Below are positions 46,458-54,409 of a stretch of DNA of 64,000 bases, piece after piece. The stretch is taken from the NCBI RefSeq assembly GCF_900129315.1, contig NZ_FQUS01000001.1:186001-250000 (forward strand). The letters run 5' to 3'. Each line of letters starts with the position of its first letter. Positions within the stretch are counted from its first letter, which is position 1. Below the pieces are notes generated by a model. That model did no database searches, was not told where the DNA came from, and worked only from the letters and a program-made list of their open reading frames with translations. The DNA comes from Fodinibius roseus (GTDB taxonomy: Bacteria; Bacteroidota; Rhodothermia; Balneolales; Balneolaceae). Both the position numbers and the translations under genes were made by a program.

Positions 46458-48293
46458 CTACGTCGGCAGTCCCTCCATCTGCATGATTTTCAGGGCGTTG
46501 GTTGTGGGGCAGGGCCCCGGTTTCAGCTTATATTCAAAACTCATTTTCCCGTCTTCAATGGTTTCCGCGAAATGCCAGTTGCTCAGCTGGGGGATGGTCT
46601 CCTCAAGTTGAGCCAGCTCGAGGTCATGCGTTGAAACAAGTCCGACCCCGTTCCTGCCCGCAACATTTTTGAGAAAGGCTTCGCTTCCCCGCAGCCGCTC
46701 CCGGTTGTTTGTGCCCCGGTAGATCTCATCGACCATAAAGAAGACGGGCGTCCGGTGGTCGTCCTCCAGCAGGTTGAGCAACGCTCTTAGACGCTTTACT
46801 TCCGCATAAAAGTGCGAGAGACCGTCATCCAGCGAGTCGGTGACATTGATGCTGGTAAACAGGCGGAACGGCATGGTCGAAAATGAAGTGGCATTGACCG
46901 GAGCCCCGCCAAAGCAGAGCGCAAGATTGATGCCGATGGTTCGCAGAAAAGTGCTTTTCCCGGCCATATTGGACCCGGTAATTAGCAGGATATCTCCCCT
47001 GGCATCAATGGTTACATCATTAGTCACCTTCTGGTGGTCGGGGATCAGGGGGTGTCCCAGGTCTGTTGCTTTTAGGGGACGTGCAGACTGTTCGCCGGGC
47101 AGGGAAAAGGTGTAGCCCGGACGCAGCCAGGCAAAGGTTGCCATCGAGGAAAAGGCTTCGAGCTGGTAAAAATGGCTGATCCATTCATCCAGCTTCGGAG
47201 CCAGTTCCTGTTTATAAGTGCTCAGTTTTTGTGCAAAATAAAGGTCCCACGGCACCAGAAAATTGAGCAGAACCCAAACGATCTCGCTCTGTTGCGAGGA
47301 GGCTGCCCCGGCGATGCGAATGATGCGTTTGATATAGGTGGAAGGCGAATAGCTGCCGGACCAAAAGGAACGGCAGAATTCTTTGACGTTCGAACCGGGG
47401 GAATAACGGTAGTTCTCCAAAAAGGCGAGCACCGCATTAAACCGGCTGAGCAGTTTTTCAACCTGTGATGCTTCGCTGTAAAGTCCCTGTATTTTAGCAC
47501 TGTTGAAGTTGTAGATAATCAGGTAAAGCACCCAGCTGAAAATGACATAGGGACCCATAATCCCCAGCAAATAAAGAATACCCAGGATGATATTGGTGGC
47601 CGAAAGTCCCCCGAGCAGAAGCAGTGTAGAGGTATATCTGACCGGTTCAGACTGTTTTAGGTGATTGAGCAGTTCCTCCAGCGTCCAGTCGTCGTCCAGT
47701 TTTTGTTTGCCGTTCAGTTCAGCCTGCAGATGCAGCCGGTCCCGAAACTGCGGCATGCCGCAAAGTTCCCTCACCATAGCCTGCCGCTGTTCAACCTTCG
47801 CGGGGTCGGGCTCTTCGGTAAGCAGGTATTCTGCCAACCTATCGGTGCTGCCCTGGTAGGTTGCGGTGTCCATCAGCCGGAGGAGCGAATGCTCCCCGAT
47901 AATATTCAGGTCCCCGGCAAAGGGGTGATCGGAGTAATCCTCCGAAGGCGACCGGTAGGAGAGGTCCTTCCAACGCAGTTTTTGGCGGGACAGGTGGGTC
48001 GCGCGTATCGTCTGCCAGGCTTTGAATTTCCGGACGGCATGATCGACCCGGGAGTGTATACTAATCAGCTTCCAGAAGCCACCGATAAAGGCTGCCAATG
48101 TTAACCAGAAAAGCCACTCGGGACCCAGACGTCCGGCCAGATAAACGAGGGATAGTCCGGCTACAAAGCTGCCGAGACGCATCATGGACAGGCGACTGCT
48201 GAGCCGGTCGAGCGATGATATTTTTTGCTCCAGGCGGCGCACTTGATTTTGAAGCGCCTGTCGTAGAGAATCGCGGGTATACGTTGTTTGCAT
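46458..48293 (-). CDS. Membrane-anchored MutS-family ATPase
   Basis: A 611-residue protein with a MutS C-terminal ATPase but not the mismatch-binding domains. Two hydrophobic segments lie near residues 35-75 and two more near 215-260, so it is probably anchored in the inner membrane. The MutS core/clamp helices follow, then the ATPase: LITGSNMAGKSTFLRTIG (Walker A, about 435), FFMVDEIYRGTNNRER (Walker B), LVSTHDLELAQL. The start at 48293 (ATG) is preferred to a TTG at 48326 that overlaps the ABC-F stop. Such proteins are widespread in Bacteroidota with unknown function; a DNA-repair role should not be assumed. Confidence 0.88.
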   Translation of the reverse strand: MQTTYTRDSLRQALQNQVRRLEQKISSLDRLSSRLSMMRLGSFVAGLSLVYLAGRLGPEWLFWLTLAAFIGGFWKLISIHSRVDHAVRKFKAWQTIRATHLSRQKLRWKDLSYRSPSEDYSDHPFAGDLNIIGEHSLLRLMDTATYQGSTDRLAEYLLTEEPDPAKVEQRQAMVRELCGMPQFRDRLHLQAELNGKQKLDDDWTLEELLNHLKQSEPVRYTSTLLLLGGLSATNIILGILYLLGIMGPYVIFSWVLYLIIYNFNSAKIQGLYSEASQVEKLLSRFNAVLAFLENYRYSPGSNVKEFCRSFWSGSYSPSTYIKRIIRIAGAASSQQSEIVWVLLNFLVPWDLYFAQKLSTYKQELAPKLDEWISHFYQLEAFSSMATFAWLRPGYTFSLPGEQSARPLKATDLGHPLIPDHQKVTNDVTIDARGDILLITGSNMAGKSTFLRTIGINLALCFGGAPVNATSFSTMPFRLFTSINVTDSLDDGLSHFYAEVKRLRALLNLLEDDHRTPVFFMVDEIYRGTNNRERLRGSEAFLKNVAGRNGVGLVSTHDLELAQLEETIPQLSNWHFAETIEDGKMSFEYKLKPGPCPTTNALKIMQMEGLPT

Positions 48294-48303
48294 AAAAATT
48301 TGG

Positions 48304-50202
48304 TCAGGCTCGTTCGGCGAGTTCAAACCAGCGCTCCGTTTGGGTTTCGATTTCTTCTTTCAGTTCGGCGTACCGGCTTGACTGCTCCAGCAGTTCCTCG
48401 TGACCCAGTTCACCACTGCTGATTTGTGACTCCAGGGCTTCTTTCTTTGATTCGAGCTTTTCGATCTGCTCTTCCAGCTTCCGGTATTCCCTGCGTTCGG
48501 TGTAACTGAGTCCCTCGCTACCGGACGATTCGTTCGTTTTCTCCCGGTCCGGCGACACCGTTTTCTTTTGGTCACTGCGTCGTCTGGCGCGTGCCTTGGC
48601 TTCGCGTTTTTTTCGCTGTTCCCGGTATTCCACGTAGGTACCGTGATGGTCGCGAATCTCCCCGTCCCCCTCAAATACAAAATAGTGCTCCACAAGCTTA
48701 TCCATAAAAAAGCGATCGTGGGAGACAAGGATCAGGCAGCCTTCGAAGTCGAGCAGAAATTCCTCCAGCTTATTGAGGGTGAGCAGGTCCAGGTCGTTGG
48801 TCGGCTCGTCGAGGATCAGAAAATTCGGATTCTGAATGAGCACCAACATCAGGCTAAGCCGCTTTTTTTCACCCCCGCTGAGCTTTCTCACCGGAGTATA
48901 CTGCATCTCGGAAGTAAACATGAAATGCTCCAGAAACTGTGAAGCGGAAATCTTTTTCCCGCTTGAAAGCTTGATGACTTTAGCTACGTCTTCAATCACA
49001 TCGATCGCCCGCTGGTCTTCGTCAAAAATGAGTCCTTCCTGCCGGTAATGGCCGAATACGATAGTTTCTCCCGTCCGTATCTTTCCTGAATCGATCGGCT
49101 CCTCCCCCGTAAGCAGTTTGAGGAAGGTGCTCTTTCCGGCGCCGTTTTTCCCGATTATGCCGATCCGCTCGCCTTTCTCAAAGTCATAATAAAAACTGTC
49201 GAGAATAGTCTCGTCCCCATAGCTTTTGGATACATTGATCAATTCCAGGATCTTGCCACCCATCCGGTGCATATCCATCTGTAGGCGCAGTTCGGGTCCC
49301 TCGGGACCCCTGTCGGTCTTGTCCTGAAGCTCTTCAAAGTCATCGATGCGCGATTTGGATTTTGTCGTCCGCGCCTTGGGGGAGCGCCGCATCCACTGCA
49401 GCTCCTTTTTATAAAGCTGGTTGGCCTTGTGCATTTTTTTTCGCTCGATTTCCTGCCGTTCCGCCCGTTTTTCAAGGAAATATTGATAATTCCCATCGTG
49501 GTGGTATATTTTGCCGTCTTCCAGCTCTATAATGTGATTGCATACGCGATCCAGGAAGTAGCGGTCGTGCGTGACCATCAGCAGCGTTTTGGTACTCGTT
49601 TTCAGGTACTCTTCGAGCCACTCGATCATATCCACATCCAGGTGGTTGGTCGGCTCGTCGAGGATCAAAAAATCCGGATCGTCCAGCAATACAAAGGCCA
49701 GCGCCACCCGCTTTCGCTGTCCCCCCGAAAGCGTGGCAATGGACTGGTCCAGGTCATGGATATCCAGCTTGCCGAGAATCTGCTCCATTCGCTGCTCGTA
49801 ATCCCAGGCGTCGGCCGCCTCCATGGCAGCCGCGGCTTTTTCGAACGCCTTCCGGGTTTCCTCATTGTAATTTTCAGCCTGCTCCCGGGCTGCTTTTTCA
49901 TACTGCTGGATGAGCTGAACCATCCTGTTGTCGCTTTGAGCAATGTAGGAGCGGATGGTCTTGCCCTCATCCAGCTGTGGATCCTGTTCGAGGAAGCCGA
50001 TGCTGACGTCGTTCTGGATCATCACCTTGCCGGCATCCGGGGTTTCCTTCCCGGCCAATATCTTCAGCAAGGTAGACTTTCCCGTACCGTTTTCAGCGAT
50101 CAGGGCGGTTTTATCCCCCTTTGAAATACCAAAGGAGAGATCCTCAAACAGTACCTTAATGCCGTAGTTCTTGGCCAGGTTTTCAGTTGACAGGTAGGTC
50201 AT
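48304..50202 (-). CDS. ABC-F family ATPase (Uup-like)
   Basis: A 632-residue soluble protein with two ABC ATPase domains in tandem and no membrane part. First domain: Walker A LIAENGTGKSTLL, signature LSGGQRKRVALAF, Walker B LILDEPTNHLD. Second domain: GKNGAGKSTFLKLL, LSGGEKKRLSLMLVL, LILDEPTNDLDLLTL. The linker has the Arg/Lys-rich P-site-reaching region, and the C-terminus is a coiled coil (about 560-630, RREYRKLEEQIEKLESKKEALES), as in Uup. ABC-F proteins act on the ribosome or, for Uup, in DNA precise excision and ribosome assembly. It lies 10 bp before the MutS-like gene. Confidence 0.93.
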   Translation of the reverse strand: MTYLSTENLAKNYGIKVLFEDLSFGISKGDKTALIAENGTGKSTLLKILAGKETPDAGKVMIQNDVSIGFLEQDPQLDEGKTIRSYIAQSDNRMVQLIQQYEKAAREQAENYNEETRKAFEKAAAAMEAADAWDYEQRMEQILGKLDIHDLDQSIATLSGGQRKRVALAFVLLDDPDFLILDEPTNHLDVDMIEWLEEYLKTSTKTLLMVTHDRYFLDRVCNHIIELEDGKIYHHDGNYQYFLEKRAERQEIERKKMHKANQLYKKELQWMRRSPKARTTKSKSRIDDFEELQDKTDRGPEGPELRLQMDMHRMGGKILELINVSKSYGDETILDSFYYDFEKGERIGIIGKNGAGKSTFLKLLTGEEPIDSGKIRTGETIVFGHYRQEGLIFDEDQRAIDVIEDVAKVIKLSSGKKISASQFLEHFMFTSEMQYTPVRKLSGGEKKRLSLMLVLIQNPNFLILDEPTNDLDLLTLNKLEEFLLDFEGCLILVSHDRFFMDKLVEHYFVFEGDGEIRDHHGTYVEYREQRKKREAKARARRRSDQKKTVSPDREKTNESSGSEGLSYTERREYRKLEEQIEKLESKKEALESQISSGELGHEELLEQSSRYAELKEEIETQTERWFELAERA

Positions 50203-50440
50203 GAATCGTTTTTGACAAGATTATTAAAGGTGAACGTCCCGGATGCGGGGATAAGATAAGAAAAGTAATACGGACTCACAGCCTTTTCGTCGGACCTGAT
50301 CTTGCGGACCATGATTTGTCTGTGGATTGCCGGAATGAGCACTGGCCCCGGATTGAACGGACGGGTCAGTTTCCTGTTGGCTTATATGACAGAATACCGT
50401 TACTTTCACTAATCATCTATTTTTAACATACTGATTCATT
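50203..50440. other. Divergent promoter region between ABC-F and the B12 operon
   Basis: About 240 bp before the riboswitch. No hairpin terminator or small ORF was found. Promoters for the ABC-F gene (leftward) and the btuFCD transcript (rightward) are expected here. TTTTTAACATACTG near 50410-50424 is AT-rich. Confidence 0.35.
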
Positions 50441-50690
50441 GGCGGTTCGTCCCGCTGCAGGCGGGACGTTAAAAGGGAATCCGGTGACCTGTCCCACATA
50501 GGGAATAGGTAGTCCGGAGCAGTCCCCGCTGCTGTAAGCTCCTGATTAACCCGTATTTCTCACTACTATTAATTACTTGGTGAGGAACCGGGCCAACGCT
50601 TTCAATCCTTCGATACCACTGTCCCGCTACTATCGGGACGGGAAGGTTGTTGAAAGTGGAGCAAGCCAGAAGACCTGCCGGCAATGATGA
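50440..50690 (+). promoter_or_regulatory. Cobalamin riboswitch 1 (upstream of btuF)
   Basis: Contains the conserved B12-element blocks in order: AAAAGGGAATCCGGTG (from 50471), GCAGTCCCCGCTGCTGTAA (about 50519-50537), an ACCACTG block near 50623, and the B12 box AGCCAGAAGACCTGCC (50664-50679). A CGTCCCGC/GCGGGACG hairpin lies at the front and a CCCG/CGGG peripheral hairpin near 50625-50642. By family knowledge it binds adenosylcobalamin and lowers expression of the downstream uptake genes when B12 is ample. It ends 32 bp before the chosen btuF start. Confidence 0.95.
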
Positions 50691-50696
50691 TGGAAA

Positions 50697-50715
50697 AGCT
50701 TTCGGGAGAAAAGCT
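50697..50715 (+). promoter_or_regulatory. Hairpin after riboswitch 1 (candidate expression platform)
   Basis: AGCTTT and AAAGCT pair around a CGGGAGA loop, 17 bases after the B12 box and 7 bases before the ATG of btuF. The same TTTCGGGAG loop and stem occur at 54374-54397 after riboswitch 2, which marks it as a shared part of the switch, probably controlling translation start. Confidence 0.6.
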
Positions 50716-50721
50716 GTACCG

Positions 50722-51924
50722 ATGTCAATAAGGCGATCTTTTTTTCAACATACCTATTATACTATACGTATCTGTGCAGCCCTTTTGTCCACCGCTCTGC
50801 TTGCGGCGGGCTGCCAGTCATCCGCTTCCAAGGAACAGCCAAACGTCCCCGAGGCCGACGCGGAAATCGTTGATTTTACTCACAAGGCAGAGGCTGACTA
50901 TGCCGAGGGATTTCACATCAGCTATCATGACAACTACAAGCTTCTGGAAATTATCAATCCTTTTCAGGACCGGGTGGACACGCTGCGCTATTCCTTGGTA
51001 CCAAGGGGTATAGCAGATCAAGTTAATGTAAAAAATACCCGGGAAATCCCTATTCCGGTCCGCACCCTGGTCGCCACTTCCACCACCCATGTCGCTCTCA
51101 CGGACATGCTCAACGCCAATGAAACGATTACCGGGATGGTGGGCGCCGATTACATCTATACCCCGGAGGTCCGCCGGCGAATAGAGGAGGGGATCATAAC
51201 CGGCTTCCCGGAGGGGGAGCTAAATAAGGAAAAGGTGCTTGCTCTCGATCCCGATCTGCTTATGATTTCAGGGGGACAATCGTCACAGTTTGATAATTAC
51301 CGCGTGCTGATGGATTCCGGTATCGATCTGCTGGTAAATTCCGAATGGCTGGAGACGACCCCGTTGGGCAAGGCGGAATGGGTCAAGGTGATGGCGGCGC
51401 TGCTGAACAAAGAAAAGCTGGCCAACGAAAAATTCGACGCCGTAGCCCGGCGATATAATCACCTCAAGGCAGCGGTTGATACGGTAGAGGATAAACCGAC
51501 GACGATCAATAACATGCCATACAAGGGTGCCTGGTTTGTCCCGGGCGGGGAGAGCTTTACTGCCCGGTTTCTCAGGGACGCAGGAGCTGATTACCCGTGG
51601 TATGATTCCGGGGAGACCGGGGGACTCCGGAAAGCTTTCGAGGTGGTGTACCGGCAGGGACTGGAAGCCGATGTCTGGCTGCATCCCGGGACCGCAAAAA
51701 CAAAAGAGGATATTTTAGCCAAAGATGAGCGCTTCCGCGATTTTAAATCATTCCGGACCGGGAAAATCTATCATAACTACCGGCGCTCCACCCCGTCGGG
51801 TGCGAATGATTTTTGGGAATCGGGGGTCGTGCGTCCCGACCTTGTACTGGCTGATCTGGTCAAAATTTTCCATCCTGAAATCGCAGGTAATCATAACTTT
51901 TACTATTACGGCAACGTTGAGTGA
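50722..51924 (+). CDS. btuF: Cobalamin ABC transporter substrate-binding lipoprotein
   Basis: A 400-residue lipoprotein of the iron/cobalamin-binding (helical backbone) type. ATG at 50722 gives a clean lipoprotein signal (Arg-rich start, hydrophobic stretch, lipobox LAAGC, Cys31). An in-frame upstream start at 50647 would run through the B12 box and is rejected. Body: RTLVATSTTHVALTDMLNANETITGMVGADYIY, VLALDPDLLMISGG, and a C-terminal lobe with YHNYRRSTPSGANDFWESGVVRPDLVLADLVKIFHPE. It follows cobalamin riboswitch 1 and overlaps btuC by one base, so cobalamin rather than heme or siderophore is the expected ligand. Confidence 0.9.
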   Translation: MSIRRSFFQHTYYTIRICAALLSTALLAAGCQSSASKEQPNVPEADAEIVDFTHKAEADYAEGFHISYHDNYKLLEIINPFQDRVDTLRYSLVPRGIADQVNVKNTREIPIPVRTLVATSTTHVALTDMLNANETITGMVGADYIYTPEVRRRIEEGIITGFPEGELNKEKVLALDPDLLMISGGQSSQFDNYRVLMDSGIDLLVNSEWLETTPLGKAEWVKVMAALLNKEKLANEKFDAVARRYNHLKAAVDTVEDKPTTINNMPYKGAWFVPGGESFTARFLRDAGADYPWYDSGETGGLRKAFEVVYRQGLEADVWLHPGTAKTKEDILAKDERFRDFKSFRTGKIYHNYRRSTPSGANDFWESGVVRPDLVLADLVKIFHPEIAGNHNFYYYGNVE

Positions 51925-53000
51925 TGACTGATCAGCCAAAGGATCATAACAGGTCGTATCGTACGGGGATCCGTCCCCTGTACTTTTTACTGCTGGGGGC
52001 CGGGGTCGCCGGGCTGTTCCTGTTAAACCTGGCGCTCGGCTCGGTGGATATCCCGCTTCCCGATATTCTGCGTATATTGTGGGGGGGAGAAGTACAGGAG
52101 CCGGCGTGGCAAAAGATTCTGATCAATATCCGCCTTCCCCGCGCAGTTACCGCTATCCTGGCCGGCAGCGCGCTTTCCGTGGCGGGACTCCTTATGCAGA
52201 CGCTGTTTCGCAACCCGCTGGCCGGCCCCTCAGTGCTGGGCATCACGGCGGGAGCGAGTCTCGGCGTAGCGGTCGTGATGTTAGCCGGCGGGACGATCAC
52301 GACTATTTTTGCGATCCGTGAATTGACCGCATTGGGAAGCTGGCTCATTATTTTAGCGGCAAGTATCGGATCGGCAGCGGTATTATTGCTTATCCTGCTT
52401 ATCTCCGTAAGGGTCCGGGATAACGTGACGCTACTTATTATCGGTTTGATGGTCGGCAATATGACCATCGCTCTTGTGAGTATCTGGCAGTATTTCAGCC
52501 GGCCGGAACAGATACAGGACTACCTGATATGGACGTTCGGCAGCCTGGGCGGGGTACCGCTCGGTCAGCTTTGGATGTTGGGGGCCATAACGCTCGCGGG
52601 GGGAGGCATGGCCATGATACTGTCAAAATCACTCAACGGGCTGTTGCTGGGCGAAAACTATGCGCGCAGCATGGGCCTGTCCGTTTCCAGGGCCCGGCTC
52701 TGGATCATCGTAAGCACCAGCTTGCTGGCGGGGGGCATCACGGCTTTTTGCGGGCCTATCGGATTTGTCGGGATCGCCGTTCCCCATTTGACTCGATCGC
52801 TGCTGGGCACAAACGAGCATCGCGTGCTCGTTCCCGGAACCCTCTTGATGGGAGCGATGCTGCTGCTGGGCTGTGATGTCATCGCCCAGATGCCGGGTTC
52901 CACGGCGACCCTGCCCATCAGCGCGGTCACTTCGATGGTGGGCTCCCCGGTGGTTATATGGGTGATTATTCAACGCAAAAACCTGCAGGCTTCCTTCTGA
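51924..53000 (+). CDS. btuC: Cobalamin ABC transporter permease
   Basis: A 358-residue permease of the FecCD/BtuC family with about ten helices. Motifs: LPRAVTAILAGSALSVAGLLMQTLFRNPLAGPSVLGITAGASLGVA, SLNGLLLGENYARSMGLSVSRARL, and FCGPIGFVGIAVPHLTRSLLGTNEHR (coupling helix region contacting the ATPase). The ATG at 51924 overlaps the btuF stop in TGATG, a translational coupling arrangement. A GTG one codon earlier is possible. Confidence 0.95.
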   Translation: MTDQPKDHNRSYRTGIRPLYFLLLGAGVAGLFLLNLALGSVDIPLPDILRILWGGEVQEPAWQKILINIRLPRAVTAILAGSALSVAGLLMQTLFRNPLAGPSVLGITAGASLGVAVVMLAGGTITTIFAIRELTALGSWLIILAASIGSAAVLLLILLISVRVRDNVTLLIIGLMVGNMTIALVSIWQYFSRPEQIQDYLIWTFGSLGGVPLGQLWMLGAITLAGGGMAMILSKSLNGLLLGENYARSMGLSVSRARLWIIVSTSLLAGGITAFCGPIGFVGIAVPHLTRSLLGTNEHRVLVPGTLLMGAMLLLGCDVIAQMPGSTATLPISAVTSMVGSPVVIWVIIQRKNLQASF

Positions 53001-54031
53001 TGCATAACCCTGATTCCATTATATCGACCCGGGATCTGGAGATCGGCTTCCCGGCGCGGGGACGACGTCGTCCCTCCACCACCACCGTGGCCCGCCATAT
53101 TGATGTGTCGCTGCACAGGGGAGCGGTTGTTTGCCTGCTGGGGCCCAACGGGTCGGGGAAATCAACGCTCATCCGTACGCTTGCCGGACTGCACGCTCCA
53201 TTGAGCGGAGCGATCCACCTGTCGGGGGAAGAAATAGGCCGCCTTTCTATCAGGGAGATCTCCCGGGAGCTGAGTACGGTGCTGACCGATCGTCTTACGA
53301 TCGGTAATTTGAGCGTCTATGAGCTGGTGGCTTTCGGACGTTTGCCCTACACTGGCTGGTTCGGCTCCCTGGACCGAAAAGATGAAGAAAAAGTAGCCTG
53401 GGCTATCGAATCCACGGGTATCGAATCCTTTGTCGACCGTGACGTGCTGCATCTGAGCGACGGTGAGCGTCAGAAGGTGATGATCGCCCGGGCGCTGGCG
53501 CAGGATACCTCCGCCATCTTGCTGGATGAGCCCACGGCTCACCTGGACCTGCCCAACCGGGTGGCGATCATACGCCTGCTGCGCCGTTTGGCCCACGACA
53601 CACGGAAGGCAGTTTTGCTGTCGACCCATGAGCTGGATCTCGCTCTTAAAGCGGCCGACTCGCTGTGGCTTATTGACCGGCAGGGCAGGGTGGTCACCGG
53701 CACGCCCGAGGACCTGGTGCTGGACGGTACGTTTGAAGCTGTCTTTGCACAGGACAGCTTCGATTTCGACCGCGCCACCGGATCGTTCAGGCTTCACGAA
53801 CCTTCCAAAGGGCCGATCTGCCTGCATGGGGCTGCCGAGGGCGTCTTTTGGACGCGACGGGCCCTGGAGCGCTCCGGCTACCGGGTTTCAGAATCGGATG
53901 GTACAGCCCTCAGGGTGAAGGTACAGCCAACAGCGGAGGGATTCCGGTGGGATATCAGCTGCGAAGAGGAGCACTATACCTGCGATTCGGTCCGGGATTT
54001 GATTAATAAATTGGGGAAGTTAGAGTCTTGA
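53000..54031 (+). CDS. btuD: Cobalamin ABC transporter ATP-binding protein
   Basis: A 343-residue ABC ATPase of the FecE/BtuD type: Walker A LLGPNGSGKSTLIR (about 48-56), signature LSDGERQKVMIARAL, Walker B AILLDEPTAHLD, and switch His in LLSTHELDLALK. Residues about 255-343 form an extra C-terminal domain common in Bacteroidota members (WTRRALERSGYRVSESDGTALRVKV). The ATG at 53000 overlaps the btuC stop in TGATG, the same coupling as btuF-btuC. It is the last gene of the riboswitch 1 operon. Confidence 0.94.
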   Translation: MHNPDSIISTRDLEIGFPARGRRRPSTTTVARHIDVSLHRGAVVCLLGPNGSGKSTLIRTLAGLHAPLSGAIHLSGEEIGRLSIREISRELSTVLTDRLTIGNLSVYELVAFGRLPYTGWFGSLDRKDEEKVAWAIESTGIESFVDRDVLHLSDGERQKVMIARALAQDTSAILLDEPTAHLDLPNRVAIIRLLRRLAHDTRKAVLLSTHELDLALKAADSLWLIDRQGRVVTGTPEDLVLDGTFEAVFAQDSFDFDRATGSFRLHEPSKGPICLHGAAEGVFWTRRALERSGYRVSESDGTALRVKVQPTAEGFRWDISCEEEHYTCDSVRDLINKLGKLES

Positions 54032-54139
54032 TTTTTTTATGATCCTTTTGGATCAAGCCAAAAGGATCTATAAAAACCGTGCCTTTCTTTTTATCAGGAA
54101 AGCCCCTACTTTACGAGCGCTCTTTGAAATAGTGTATTG

Positions 54140-54370
54140 GTTTTCCGTCCCCCCCGGCGACTGTCGGCTCCGGGATGGAATGAAAAGGGAATTCCGTGCC
54201 CCGTCAGATGCTGACGTTTATCATAGATATGACGGGAAATCGGAAGCTGTACCCGCAACTGTAAATCCATTGCTACGCTGTCTCCAACCTTTTGCCACTG
54301 TCCCGGTAACCGGGATGGGAAGGCCGGACAGCAGGATGAGCCAGAAGACCTGCCAAACGATCCTATTTCT
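54140..54370 (+). promoter_or_regulatory. Cobalamin riboswitch 2 (upstream of the btuB-like gene)
   Basis: Ordered conserved blocks: GAAAAGGGAATTCCGTG (from 54182), AGCTGTACCCGCAACTGTAA (54245-54264), TTGCCACTG (about 54293), a CCCGG/CCGGG peripheral hairpin near 54302-54314, and the B12 box AGCCAGAAGACCTGCC (54339-54354), identical to that of riboswitch 1. It lies in the 378-bp gap after btuD and gives the receptor gene pair its own cobalamin control. Confidence 0.95.
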
Positions 54371-54373
54371 TGA

Positions 54374-54397
54374 GAAACTTTCGGGAGTTAAAGTTTC
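54374..54397 (+). promoter_or_regulatory. Hairpin after riboswitch 2 (candidate expression platform)
   Basis: GAAACTTT and AAAGTTTC form a perfect 8-bp stem with loop CGGGAGTT, 19 bases after the B12 box. A GAGGAT Shine-Dalgarno-like run and the ATG at 54410 follow at once. It matches the hairpin after riboswitch 1 in position and in TTTCGGGAG. Confidence 0.65.
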
Positions 54398-54409
54398 TGC
54401 GAGGATTTT

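Noticed and set aside
50647-50721. Longer btuF reading frame starting inside the riboswitch
   Set aside because: It would code through the B12 box, and the ATG at 50722 gives a proper lipoprotein signal peptide.
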